A program made the position numbers and the translations under genes. Source: Prosthecobacter sp. (GTDB taxonomy: Bacteria > Verrucomicrobiota > Verrucomicrobiia > Verrucomicrobiales > Verrucomicrobiaceae). From it: a DNA stretch of 52,874 bases. The stretch is from contig NZ_JACSRD010000199.1 in assembly GCF_014879935.1 (NCBI RefSeq), forward strand, positions 1 through 52,874, given 5' to 3'. The notes beneath the pieces are model-generated. The model saw nothing but the letters and a program-made list of their open reading frames with translations, did no database searches and was not told where the DNA came from. Positions 35,045 through 43,518 of the stretch are shown piece after piece (positions within the stretch are counted from its first letter, which is position 1; each line of letters begins with the position of its first letter).

Positions 35045-35980
35045 ATGAACACACAATCATACGATTTGATCGGCGACATCCACGGCCAGCATGGAAAGCT
35101 CCTCGCGCTGCTCACCCGGCTCGGCTACCGTGCGCACGGCGACACCTTCCGACACCCCGAAGGACGGAAAGTCATCTTCCTTGGCGACTACATCGACCGC
35201 GGACCCGCCATCCGTGAAACGCTCCACACCGTGCGCGGCATGGTCGAGGCGGGTGACGCGCTCGCGATCATGGGCAATCACGAATACAACGCCATCTGTG
35301 CCGAGACACCGGACGGAAAAGGCGACTTCCTCCGTCCAGAAAAGAAGAACCGAGGCGGCCAGCTCGTGACGAAGCAGCAGTTCGCCGGACTCGATGCCGA
35401 GTGGGAGGAGTGGAAGGAATGGATGAAGCGCTTGCCCATGTTTCTCGATTTGGGCGGGCTGCGGGCCGTGCATGCCTGCTGGGACGCCCGGCGCATCGCA
35501 CGTCTCGGCGGGCGCAGCATCGTCGATCCAGAGTTTCTGCGGCTTTCGGCCACGCATCAGACGCCCGAGTTTCGGGCGGTCGAAAATGTGCTGAAAGGGC
35601 CAGAGCTTTCGCTGCCAGCCGGTCATGTGTTCAGGGACAAAGAAGGCATCGCCCGTCGTTCTGTTCGCGTGCGTTGGTGGGCCATCCCGCAGGCCGCTGA
35701 AGTCAGCCAGCTAGCCATGCCGGAAGCCTTTGATATGCCTGGCGATGCCGCACCGCATGATTTGCGCCGCATTCCCGACTATGGCGTCGATGAGCCGCCG
35801 GTATTCTTCGGTCATTATTGGCTGCCACCGGCCCGAAAGCGTGCGCCACTCGCCCCAAACATCGCCTGCCTCGACTACAGCGCCGCCTTTGCCGCAAATG
35901 CTCTCACGGCTTACCGTTGGGATGGTGAGCAGGTCTTGAGCGCGGAGAAGTTTGTCAGTGCTACCACAATCACAGCATGA
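35045..35980 (+). CDS. Serine/threonine-phosphatase-type metallophosphoesterase
   Basis: The 311-residue protein, from ATG 35045, follows a purine-rich GGAAGGTGG. It contains the full PPP-type metal-binding set: DIHGQ (D11, H13), GDYIDRGP (D48, D51, R52), GNHE (N78, H79), a later AVHACWD in place of the usual VHAG, and FFGHYWLPP. It resembles the bacterial PrpA/PrpB and ApaH-like phosphatases, which dephosphorylate proteins or cleave dinucleoside polyphosphates. There is no signal peptide, so it should be cytoplasmic. It is divergent to a LysR gene and may be under its control. Confidence 0.88.
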   Translation: MNTQSYDLIGDIHGQHGKLLALLTRLGYRAHGDTFRHPEGRKVIFLGDYIDRGPAIRETLHTVRGMVEAGDALAIMGNHEYNAICAETPDGKGDFLRPEKKNRGGQLVTKQQFAGLDAEWEEWKEWMKRLPMFLDLGGLRAVHACWDARRIARLGGRSIVDPEFLRLSATHQTPEFRAVENVLKGPELSLPAGHVFRDKEGIARRSVRVRWWAIPQAAEVSQLAMPEAFDMPGDAAPHDLRRIPDYGVDEPPVFFGHYWLPPARKRAPLAPNIACLDYSAAFAANALTAYRWDGEQVLSAEKFVSATTITA

Positions 35981-36079
35981 TCATGACACCTCATCTGTTC
36001 CCAATCACCACCCTGCATACTTCGGCACTCTTCTGAGATACTCATCAACTCTGTATTCACCGACAACCCAAACAAAAAC

Positions 36080-36412
36080 ATGATCCAAGGACTCCAAGTT
36101 ACCCTCTCTGCCACCGAACTCCAACAGCTCTGCACCCAGCGTGCCGAACATCACCGTGAACGAGCAGCCTTCTACAAGAACCAGCATGACACCCTCCGCG
36201 CGGCCATTCCTTCGGCTCAATACACAGGCGCAGACCCCAAAGGGGCACTGAAGCGTCAGTATTCCGACCATCTTACTGCAGCGCAAGAACTCGACTTTAT
36301 CGCCAGCCATCTCGACATGGATGAACGCTATCAGATCGACCGGCAAGACATGCAGCGCCTCGGAATCTGCCGAGAAAATCATCTCTACCATGAAGACAGC
36401 ATCCCGTTTTAA
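36080..36412 (+). CDS. Hypothetical protein, 110 residues
   Basis: The sequence starts MIQGLQVTLSATELQQLCTQ. It is charged and histidine-rich, mostly helical, with a predicted helix RAEHHRERAAFYKNQHDTL and a conserved-looking end HLDMDERYQIDRQDMQRLGI. No signal, membrane span or catalytic motif is visible. I recall small bacterial proteins beginning with a similar MI.G...TLS..EL pattern but know no function. It is followed by another small hypothetical gene after 33 bp on the same strand. Both are less GC-rich than the surroundings. Confidence 0.65.
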   Translation: MIQGLQVTLSATELQQLCTQRAEHHRERAAFYKNQHDTLRAAIPSAQYTGADPKGALKRQYSDHLTAAQELDFIASHLDMDERYQIDRQDMQRLGICRENHLYHEDSIPF

Positions 36413-36445
36413 CCCGTAATCAGAACCCTATACACTCGCACCACC

Positions 36446-36913
36446 ATGGCAGAAATGATCAATGCCGTCTTTCAACACAGCCTGCGATGGCTAGAACCGC
36501 TCGCCTGGATGCGGGTGAACATCGCCTACATGCGTAGCGAGATCGATGTGCTGGCCAGCGAGGAGGGCGAGACAACAAACGGAGTTGCCAAGCTGATTCC
36601 ATTATTCGAAGCAGCTTTCGCCCGGTTCATCGAGGAAGAGTCAAATCTCTTTATCGAAGCTCGCTCCAGCGAAAGATCATCTGCGCCTGGAGCTATTTCA
36701 ACCATGCTGCTCCCTCTGATGGAGATGAGTTCGGTGTTTGATGACTTTAAGCAGGCGTTCCATCTCGAAGTGATGAGATTGCGGTTGGTCGACGAGGATT
36801 GCAGTGCTCTTGCTCTCTCCCATTGCTGCGGTGCTGAAATCTTCAACTCACACAAGCGAGTTTGTGACGCTATTGGCAGTCTGATTGAAACCATCGAAGC
36901 CAATCTGAGATAA
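36446..36913 (+). CDS. Hypothetical helical protein, 155 residues
   Basis: From ATG 36446 (MAEMINAVFQHSLRWLEPLA). Long amphipathic helices are suggested throughout, for example VAKLIPLFEAAFARFIEEES and VFDDFKQAFHLEVMRLRLVD. A CC pair lies near LSHCCGAEIF. There is no signal peptide or clear membrane segment. I do not recognise it. It is the middle of a cluster of three small, moderately AT-rich same-strand genes (36080-37268) between the metallophosphatase and a DUF1501 gene. Confidence 0.6.
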   Translation: MAEMINAVFQHSLRWLEPLAWMRVNIAYMRSEIDVLASEEGETTNGVAKLIPLFEAAFARFIEEESNLFIEARSSERSSAPGAISTMLLPLMEMSSVFDDFKQAFHLEVMRLRLVDEDCSALALSHCCGAEIFNSHKRVCDAIGSLIETIEANLR

Positions 36914-36962
36914 CCTTTCGGTCAAATAACCACGCTTTAAAACCTGCTCAAATGTCGCTGTC

Positions 36963-37268
36963 ATGAAAGAGTTCGCATTACTTGTCTGGGGAGTGCTTTT
37001 CGGGGGCGGCTTTTGGTTGATCGGTGCCTTGGCCATTGGAATTGCCTCAACCGTTTTCAAAGAGGTGCAATGGTGGCAGCGCCCGCTTTGGCTTTTGTTT
37101 TTAATCCCATTTGGTGCGGGAGGGCTGTTTGGCCTACCAATAGCCTGTTTATATGGTGCTTGGAACACAAGCTCTGCAGGTGCAGACGATGACTGGCTTT
37201 GGCTTGGGTTCTGGTTTTGGCCTATGGCTCTTTGTGCCGCATGGCTGTTAAGCCGTCGAAAGAAGTGA
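36963..37268 (+). CDS. Small integral membrane protein, 101 residues
   Basis: There are three hydrophobic segments: FALLVWGVLFGGGFWLIGAL, then PLWLLFLIPFGAGGLFGLPI, then WLWLGFWFWPMALCAAWLL, followed by a positive SRRKK tail. The tail suggests a cytoplasmic C-terminus. There are many tryptophans and glycines. No family is recognised and no enzymatic residue is evident. It ends 8 bp from the end of the convergent DUF1501 gene. Confidence 0.6.
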   Translation: MKEFALLVWGVLFGGGFWLIGALAIGIASTVFKEVQWWQRPLWLLFLIPFGAGGLFGLPIACLYGAWNTSSAGADDDWLWLGFWFWPMALCAAWLLSRRKK

Positions 37269-37275
37269 TGCGCCT

Positions 37276-38694
37276 CTACGCAAGAATCTTCTTGATCACC
37301 TTCGCGCCTTCCACGCCGCTCAACCTCGCATCAAGCCCTTGGAACTTGAAGCTGAAGGCGTCATGCTGGATGCCGAGTTGATGCAGCATCGTGGCGTGGA
37401 GATCGTGGACGGTGGTGATGTTTTCGACGGCGGCGTAGCCGAGGTCGTCGGTGGAGCCGAAGGTGAGGCCGCGCTGTATGCCGGCGCCGGCGAGCCACAT
37501 GGACATGGCTTTGTTGTGATGATCGCGGCCGATGGGGCCTTTGTTACCCTGCGCCATCGGCGTGCGGCCGAATTCGCCGCTGAAAACGATGAGCGTGTCG
37601 TCAAAGAGGCCGCGCTGCTTCAGATCGGTGATGAGCGCCATGCAGGCACGATCAACTTCCTTCGCACGCAGCGGCAATTCCTCGCGCAGGAGGCTGTGGT
37701 GGTCCCAATCGCGATGGTAGAGCTGGATGAAGCGCGTGCCGCGTTCGGCGAGTCGGCGGGCGAGGAGGCAGTTTGAGGCGAAGGAACCGTCGCCGGGTGT
37801 GCAGCCGTAGAGTTCGAGCGTTTTCGGTCCCTCGGGGCGGATGTCCATCAGCTCCGGCACGCTGGCCTGCATCTGAAACGCCATTTCATACTGCGCGATG
37901 CGCGTGGCGATCTCTGGATCGTCGCACAGCGCGGCGTGCTGTTTGTTGAGCGCGTTGATCGCGGCCACGTCCGCGCCTTGTCGCTCGCGCGTGACGCCGT
38001 TCGGGCTGGTGAGATACAAAACGGGATCGCCCTGCGAGCGGAGTTGCACGCCTTGGTACTTTGACGGCAAAAAGCCGCTGCTCCACTGCCGCGCCGCGAT
38101 GGGCTGCGGTGTGCGACCTTTGCCCGTGGAGACCATGATGACGAATCCGGGCAGATCCTCCGCCTCGCTGCCGAGCCCGTAAGTGATCCACGCTCCCATG
38201 CTCGGCCGACCGGCGATTTGAGCGCCGGTGTTCATGAACATGTGCGCGGGGTCGTGATTGATCGCGTCCGTGGTCATCGAGCGCACGAGGCAGATGTCGT
38301 CCGCCACGCTGCCGAGATGCGGCAGCAACTCCGAAAGCTCCATATGGCATTTCCCGTGTTTCGCGAAGCCAAACATCGGCCCTTTGCACACCAACTTCTG
38401 CCCCTGAAGCTGCGCGAGCTGCTGTCCCTTCGTGAACGACTCCGGCATCGGCTTCCCGTCCATGTCCGCGAGCTTCGGTTTGTAATCAAACAGCTCCAAC
38501 TGCGACGGACCACCCGCCATCGTGAGCCAGATCACGCGTTTCGCTTTTTGCGGCAGCGGCAATTTACCCAGCACACCGCGTGAAGCCGCGTGGAGTAGAT
38601 TTGGACTCAACAACGAAGCCAAAGCAACACTGCCGAGGCCTTGCGAAGCGCGGTCGAGGAAAGCGCGGCGTGTTTGGAGGAGAAGGGAGGTCAT
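37276..38694 (-). CDS. DUF1501 family exported protein (copy 2)
   Basis: The 472-residue protein has a Tat-like signal (RRAFLDRASQGLGSVALASL). It shares most of its sequence with the copy at 6317-7723, including VIWLTMAGGPSQLELFDYKP, AINHDPAHMFMNTGA and VFSGEFGRTPMAQGNKGPIG. The fold is that of alkaline phosphatases and sulfatases; no substrate is established. The usual partner, a DUF1549/DUF1553 protein, lies upstream on the same strand at 39555-42011. A toxin-antitoxin pair on the opposite strand now sits between them, so this gene probably needs its own promoter in the roughly 50-bp gap before the antitoxin start. Confidence 0.93.
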   Translation of the reverse strand: MTSLLLQTRRAFLDRASQGLGSVALASLLSPNLLHAASRGVLGKLPLPQKAKRVIWLTMAGGPSQLELFDYKPKLADMDGKPMPESFTKGQQLAQLQGQKLVCKGPMFGFAKHGKCHMELSELLPHLGSVADDICLVRSMTTDAINHDPAHMFMNTGAQIAGRPSMGAWITYGLGSEAEDLPGFVIMVSTGKGRTPQPIAARQWSSGFLPSKYQGVQLRSQGDPVLYLTSPNGVTRERQGADVAAINALNKQHAALCDDPEIATRIAQYEMAFQMQASVPELMDIRPEGPKTLELYGCTPGDGSFASNCLLARRLAERGTRFIQLYHRDWDHHSLLREELPLRAKEVDRACMALITDLKQRGLFDDTLIVFSGEFGRTPMAQGNKGPIGRDHHNKAMSMWLAGAGIQRGLTFGSTDDLGYAAVENITTVHDLHATMLHQLGIQHDAFSFKFQGLDARLSGVEGAKVIKKILA

Positions 38695-38724
38695 GAGATG
38701 AAATGAAACTTGCTGTCAAAGCGG

Positions 38725-38747
38725 ATGTCAGCCATGATGTCTGACAT
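38725..38747 (+). promoter_or_regulatory. Candidate autoregulatory operator of the toxin-antitoxin module
   Basis: ATGTCAG and CTGACAT are perfect 7-bp inverted repeats separated by 9 bp, overlapping the antitoxin start. Phd-type antitoxins repress their own operon by binding such palindromes. Their placement also covers the gap before the divergent DUF1501 gene. Confidence 0.5.
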
Positions 38748-39075
38748 GAAGACCAAAGCCGCCACCAAGAAAACCGCCCGCCGTCCAGCCGCCAACGCTG
38801 CTGCACTGCGTCGCGTTTTCACCGTGCGAGACCTCAATCGCCAGCCGCAGGCTGTGCTGAATGCCGCCCGAAAGACGGGAGGTGTGCATGTGCAGTCGCG
38901 TAGCGGTGAGAGGTTCCTCGTCAAGCCTGATCCTTTGCCTGGGTCCTCACAGGCGGATTCTCGCGAAGAATTCCACCGAGACTTGATGAAACTCCATGAG
39001 CAGATGCGTGCCGATGGCATGGGATTCACTGTCGAGGGCTGGGAAACATTCAGCAAAATACTGGCTGGCGAGTAA
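38746..39075 (+). CDS. Phd/YefM-like antitoxin (VapB partner)
   Basis: The protein is about 109 residues from ATG 38746 (MKTKAATKKTARRP). ATGs at 38725, 38734 and 38737 are also in frame, and the exact start is uncertain. After a basic, alanine-rich tail comes the Phd-type DNA-binding core FTVRDLNRQPQAVLNAARKT, then GERFLVKPDP. The C-terminal part (EEFHRDLMKLHEQMRADGMG) would wrap and neutralise the toxin. Its stop overlaps the toxin start by one base (TAATG), indicating translational coupling. The predicted role is transcriptional autorepression and toxin inhibition in the cytoplasm. Confidence 0.75.
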   Translation: MKTKAATKKTARRPAANAAALRRVFTVRDLNRQPQAVLNAARKTGGVHVQSRSGERFLVKPDPLPGSSQADSREEFHRDLMKLHEQMRADGMGFTVEGWETFSKILAGE

Positions 39076-39542
39076 TGACAATTTACGCGGACACCAATTT
39101 TTTCACCTCGTTGTATTGCACAGGCCCGAACAACGCCGAGGCCGTGCAGTTGGATTCCTCCATCAAATCCTCCAGCTTTGAAGGATATCCAATCACAGCG
39201 ATTGGCCGGTTTGAGTTGATCAATGCCTTGCAGCAATCCGTCTTCTCCACGCGCCAAGGAGTGCCGGGGGTGAGGCTTACGTCCGAGTATGCATTGGTCA
39301 TTGAGGCGATGTTTTTCAAACATCTTGCCACCGGACAGTACCTGCGTGACGCGGCTTGCAATGAAGCCGCGCTCGAAAAACAGTTCCGCGCCTTGTCGCA
39401 TCGCCACACCGCCAAGGAAGGCTTCCGCACCTACGACATCCTTCACGTCTCTTCCGCGCTGGTGCTCGGGTGCGACACGTTTTGGAGCTTTGATGCCAAA
39501 GCGAAGAAGCTGGCGAAGCTGGAAGGTCTGGCGGTGAACTGA
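39075..39542 (+). CDS. PIN-domain toxin (VapC-like ribonuclease)
   Basis: The 155-residue protein has the four acidic PIN residues: D6 in YADTNFF, E47 in GRFELINAL, D121 in TYDILHVSSAL, and D140 in FWSFDAKAKKLA. VapC toxins are Mg-dependent endoribonucleases that cut tRNA or rRNA when the antitoxin is degraded; the target cannot be told here. ATG 39075 overlaps the antitoxin stop. The gene ends 12 bp from the end of the convergent cytochrome/DUF1553 gene, filling the space between two genes that normally adjoin. Confidence 0.85.
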   Translation: MTIYADTNFFTSLYCTGPNNAEAVQLDSSIKSSSFEGYPITAIGRFELINALQQSVFSTRQGVPGVRLTSEYALVIEAMFFKHLATGQYLRDAACNEAALEKQFRALSHRHTAKEGFRTYDILHVSSALVLGCDTFWSFDAKAKKLAKLEGLAVN

Positions 39543-39554
39543 GCGTTTCATGGC

Positions 39555-42011
39555 TCAGCTCCGCGTGACCGTTTCGTGCAGATTCAGCAGCACACGCGCG
39601 ACATGTGCCCACGCGGCGAGTTCGGGCCTGTTCAGAGTGGCGGGGGCGGGTGCTGCACCAGTTTTGAGCAGAGCTTCGGCGGCGGAGGGGTCTTTTTGAT
39701 AATCGGCGAGGTGTTTGGCGACGAGAGACGAAAGTGTCTTCATCTCGTCAGCGGTGGGTTGGCGCTGCAAGGCTTGTTGGAAGGCCCAGGTAATGCGTTT
39801 TGAGGCATCGCCTTCGCTTGGGAGGATGCGTGCGGCGAAGGCGCGGGCGGCTTCGACATACGTTGGGTCGTTGAGGAGGACGAGGGCTTGCTGCGGGATG
39901 TTGCTGCGATTGCGCTCGGCGGTGCATTCTTCGCGGCTGGGGGCGTCGAAGGCGAGCATGGACGGATGCGTGAAGCTGCGTTGCCACCAGGTGTACATGC
40001 CACGGCGATACAGACCTTCGCCGCTGTCGTTCTGCCATTCGCGGGTGGGAAAGTTGAGGTTTTCCCAGTATTTGGCGGGCTGGTAGGGCTTCACACTCGG
40101 GCCGCCGATTTTCGGCACGAGCAGGCCGGAGATGGCGAGGGCGTTGTCGCGCACGAGTTCGGCATCGAGACGGAAGGCGCTCTGGCGGGCGCATTCGCGG
40201 TTGTAGGGATCGGCGGCGGTGAGTTCCTTCGTGGAGGTGCTGACCTGCTGGTAGGTGTTGCTGGTCACGATGAGCCGGATCATGTGCTGAAGATCCCAAC
40301 CGCTGTCCATGAACTCGCAGGCGAGCCAGTCGAGTAGCGCAGGATTCACCGGCGGCTCGCCTTGAGCGCCGAGGTCGTCGAGCACCTTGCTCAAACCGGT
40401 GCCGAAGAACTGCTTCCACAGGCGGTTCATGACATTGCGGGCCGTGAGCGGGTTCTCTTTGGAAACGAGCCACTGGGCAAGGTCGAGTCGCGTGAGGTCG
40501 CGGCCTTCGATCTTCGGTTTCGGCAGGTAGCTGGGCAATGAGGCCTTCACGACTTCGCCGCTTTCATCCATCCAGTTGCCACGCGGTAGGATGCGCACGG
40601 TGCGTTTATTGGTGTCGCTGATGGAAACGATGCATTTGGGCAGCGGATCGTAAAAAGCTTTGCGAGCGGCTTCGGCTTTCGCGACGGCATCGCGCTCGGC
40701 TTTGTGAAGCGGGCTGATTTTCGCGAAGTAGTCATCAACGACCTTCTTTTGCTTCGCGTTGGGATTTTTGGCCTTCAAAGCCGCGAGGACATCTTTGGCT
40801 TCTTTGTCTTTGTGATCGGTTTTGGCGAGGACTTCGGCTTCCCAGGCTTTTTGGGCCTTTTTGAGGTCCGGCTGCACTTTGGCGAGGGCTTTCTTGGCCT
40901 CAGCGAGTTTTGCGTCGAGCTCGGCGAGCTTCTTTTCGTTCTCCGGTGTGGTCACGAGCATGCCGTCTTCGCGGCGGCCGAGGATCGGCTCTTTGATGTC
41001 GGCGAAGAAGGCACCGAGCGTGTAGAAGTCGCGCATGGTGATGGGATCGAATTTGTGATCGTGGCACTGGGCGCAGCCGGTGGTCTGGCCCATCCAGGCG
41101 TTGCCGACGGCGCGGACGCGGTCGGTGAGCATGCGCTGCTCGTAGTCCTTGGCTTGTGCGCCGCCTTCCTCGGTGGTGAGGAGCAGCCGGTTGAAGGCGG
41201 AGCCGACACGCGTCTCCTGATTTGCATCCGGCATCAAATCACCGGCGATCTGCTCGATGGTGAAGCGGTCGAAGGGTTTGTTCTTGTTGAACGACTCGAT
41301 GACGTAATCGCGGTAAGGCCATACGTTGTGCGGGTTGTCGCTGTGGTAGCCGATGGTGTCGGCGAAACGGACCTGGTCGAGCCAGGAGATGGCCATGCGC
41401 TCGCCGTAGTGAGGGGAGGCCAGCAAGCTGGCGATTTCAGATTCGAGATTTGAAATTTGAGATTTGGCAGGCGGCAGGCCGTGCAGGTCGAAGTAGAGGC
41501 GGCGCAGCAAGGTGCGGTCATCTGCCTTTGGCGAAGGCTTGAGGCCAATCTCGCTGAGGCGTTTCTGCACAAGGTGGTCGATGGGATTCTTGCCAGCGGG
41601 GATGGCCGCTTTGATCGGCTTTTCATAGGCCCAGTGCTGCTGGTAGGTCGCGCCCTGGTCGATCCACTTCTTGAGGATCTCCTTCTGCCGCGGCGTGAGC
41701 TTTTTGTGCGAGTCCGGCGGCGGCATGAGGTCGTCTTCGTCATCGGTGAGGATGCGGGAGACGAGTTCGCTCTTCGCGCCATTGCCCGGAATGAAGGCCT
41801 CGGCCTTCACCGCCTCATCGCGTAGGTCGAGGCGCAGATCGGCTTCGCGATGCTTCGGGTCGTTGCCGTGGCAGTAGAAGCAGTTGTCGCTCAAAATGGG
41901 CCGCACATCGCGATTGAACTCGATTTTGGCCGGAACCGGCGGTTCGGCTGCAGCGGCGATGGAACTGATCGAGAAGACCAGCGTGGAGAGGAAGGGCAAC
42001 GTGCTGTTCAT
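39555..42011 (-). CDS. Planctomycete cytochrome C / DUF1549 / DUF1553 protein (PSCyt1-PSCyt2-PSD1)
   Basis: The 818-residue protein has a signal peptide (MNSTLPFLSTLVFSISSIAA). PSCyt1 has a haem site CFYCH at 44-48 and the DLMPPPDSHKKLT segment. DUF1549 (about 145-345) includes PHYGERMAISWLDQVRFADT and a second CAQCH at 313-317 in CAQCHDHKFDPIT. A lysine-rich coiled coil (about 355-440, e.g. KKLAELDAKLAEAKKALAKV) precedes DUF1553, which has NPLTARNVMNRLWKQFFGTG and RRGMYTWWQRSFTHPSMLAF. These are periplasmic haem proteins of unknown activity, common in PVC bacteria and nearly always next to DUF1501. They are thought to aid breakdown of complex organic matter. Here the DUF1501 partner follows after an 860-bp insertion with the toxin-antitoxin module. 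Confidence 0.92.
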   Translation of the reverse strand: MNSTLPFLSTLVFSISSIAAAAEPPVPAKIEFNRDVRPILSDNCFYCHGNDPKHREADLRLDLRDEAVKAEAFIPGNGAKSELVSRILTDDEDDLMPPPDSHKKLTPRQKEILKKWIDQGATYQQHWAYEKPIKAAIPAGKNPIDHLVQKRLSEIGLKPSPKADDRTLLRRLYFDLHGLPPAKSQISNLESEIASLLASPHYGERMAISWLDQVRFADTIGYHSDNPHNVWPYRDYVIESFNKNKPFDRFTIEQIAGDLMPDANQETRVGSAFNRLLLTTEEGGAQAKDYEQRMLTDRVRAVGNAWMGQTTGCAQCHDHKFDPITMRDFYTLGAFFADIKEPILGRREDGMLVTTPENEKKLAELDAKLAEAKKALAKVQPDLKKAQKAWEAEVLAKTDHKDKEAKDVLAALKAKNPNAKQKKVVDDYFAKISPLHKAERDAVAKAEAARKAFYDPLPKCIVSISDTNKRTVRILPRGNWMDESGEVVKASLPSYLPKPKIEGRDLTRLDLAQWLVSKENPLTARNVMNRLWKQFFGTGLSKVLDDLGAQGEPPVNPALLDWLACEFMDSGWDLQHMIRLIVTSNTYQQVSTSTKELTAADPYNRECARQSAFRLDAELVRDNALAISGLLVPKIGGPSVKPYQPAKYWENLNFPTREWQNDSGEGLYRRGMYTWWQRSFTHPSMLAFDAPSREECTAERNRSNIPQQALVLLNDPTYVEAARAFAARILPSEGDASKRITWAFQQALQRQPTADEMKTLSSLVAKHLADYQKDPSAAEALLKTGAAPAPATLNRPELAAWAHVARVLLNLHETVTRS

Positions 42012-42089
42012 GAAAGAGGCAAAGGCGATTACGGCTGGGGGGCATGGTTTATTCGCAGCATGGGCATGGTCAATGGCTGCGGAGAGTGG

Positions 42090-43463
42090 CTATTTGCGGC
42101 CGGTTTCCTTCTTGAGAGCGGTGTCCATCTTTTTCATGGCTCCAGCCATTTTCTTGTCCGCCGCGAGGTTGGTCAGTTCCAGCGGGTCGGTCTCGAGGTT
42201 GTACAGCTCCGTGGCTCCGCCTTCCCACCGCATGTAGCTGGCGAACTCGTTTCTCAGAGCAATGCCGCTGAATTTGCCGTAGTTCAGCACAACGGAGACC
42301 GCCGGCTCGTCGAAGGCGGCAGTCGGTTGCTTCAGCAGCGTGGCAAAGCTGCGACCGTCCATTTCTCGCGGTGATTTGAGCCGCAGGTGCTCCATGAGCG
42401 TGGGAAAAACGTCCACCAGTTCCACCACACGGCTGCAAGCCTGGCCGCTGGCGATGCCGGGGCCGGCGATGATGAGCGGCACGCGTGCCGCGGCATCGTA
42501 GAGGGAGCGCATGCCCCACAGATTGCCATGATCACCGAGGTGATAGCCGCCGACGCTGGCGAACACGACGATCGTGTTAGCGCTGAGCTTCATTTGATCG
42601 AGCGCATCCAGCACCACGCCGACCTGTGCGTCCATGAACGCGGTTTGAGCTCGATAACCGGCGATGAGCTGCTGTCGTTCTTCGGTGGTGACGGCTCGTT
42701 CAGGCAGGATGCCGGCGAATTGCGCCTCAGCAGGTGCGTCTTTGGCGGCGGGTGTGGCCTCGGTGACCGGCGTGTTCTTGAATTTGTCCAGCCATGCCTG
42801 CGGAACAGCATTGCGGAAGTCGGGATTCATGAAACCGACGGCCGCAAAGAACGGCTTCTTCATGGCCGCGGCTTTTTGGATCTGCTCCACGCCTTCGCGC
42901 GCACTGCGACCGTCGCCCATCGCAGCGTCCTCGATTTTGACGCTGCGCAGCACCAGCAGTCCGCCGAGCGGCTCTGTTTTGCCGTCCACCTGCTGTGTGC
43001 GAACAGGAACGCCGATGACGCTCTTCGTGCCTGCGGGGAGTTCGGCCTCTTCTCCCGGGCCCGGAATCGCCGCGTCCCACGAGGTCGGATAATCCTCGAT
43101 CTGAAACACGCGTCCGGCCTTGGTGGTGAACCAGCCCTGCGCTTTAAGCCATTGCGGCAGCGTGAAGGCACCCTTTGGCAGTTCGGGGGCATACTTGTAG
43201 TTGCCGGAAATGCCGAGTGTGGCGGGACGCAGACCAGTCAGCATCGACACGCGCGACGGTCCCGACATGGCATACTGGCAGTAGGCTTTGGTGAAGCGAA
43301 GGCCGCGTGCGGCCAGCCTGTCGATGTTGGGAGTCGGCACCGCCGCGTTGCCATAACAACCGAGGTCGCAGTTCTGATGATTGGCCAGGATCAGCACGAT
43401 GTTGGTCGCGGATGCGTGCCAGGGAAGGCCGAGCACGAGGGAAAGCAGAAGGGCGCGCTTCAT
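42090..43463 (-). CDS. Sulfatase-fold pseudoenzyme (iduronate-2-sulfatase-like, active site lost)
   Basis: The 457-residue protein starts at ATG 43463 with a signal peptide (MKRALLLSLVLGLPWHASAT). The scaffold is clearly sulfatase: DLGCYGN, PTPNIDRLAARGLRF, SVSMLTG-type helix, YHLGDHG and VELVDVFPTLMEHL. The residues that make an enzyme are replaced. The DD metal pair is N28-H29; the formylglycine cysteine is S67 in SGPSR; the second metal pair is V-G in FASVGGYHLG; the GK.FH motif is GRVFQ; and the H-K-P-H motif is MNPD. SxPxR could in principle be a serine-type formylglycine site, but with no metal ligands activity is very unlikely. The frame is intact, which suggests a retained binding or structural role. 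It follows the DUF1553 gene's upstream region on the same strand. Confidence 0.85.
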   Translation of the reverse strand: MKRALLLSLVLGLPWHASATNIVLILANHQNCDLGCYGNAAVPTPNIDRLAARGLRFTKAYCQYAMSGPSRVSMLTGLRPATLGISGNYKYAPELPKGAFTLPQWLKAQGWFTTKAGRVFQIEDYPTSWDAAIPGPGEEAELPAGTKSVIGVPVRTQQVDGKTEPLGGLLVLRSVKIEDAAMGDGRSAREGVEQIQKAAAMKKPFFAAVGFMNPDFRNAVPQAWLDKFKNTPVTEATPAAKDAPAEAQFAGILPERAVTTEERQQLIAGYRAQTAFMDAQVGVVLDALDQMKLSANTIVVFASVGGYHLGDHGNLWGMRSLYDAAARVPLIIAGPGIASGQACSRVVELVDVFPTLMEHLRLKSPREMDGRSFATLLKQPTAAFDEPAVSVVLNYGKFSGIALRNEFASYMRWEGGATELYNLETDPLELTNLAADKKMAGAMKKMDTALKKETGRK

Positions 43464-43518
43464 GGTGCCGCCATAACGAACCAGAGCGTTGCGATATTCC
43501 CACGCCAAGCCGCTTTGC

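Noticed and set aside
42090..43463. Active serine-type sulfatase, suggested by SGPSR
   Set aside because: SxPxR fits the serine-type site, but all metal ligands and the other catalytic residues are also replaced.
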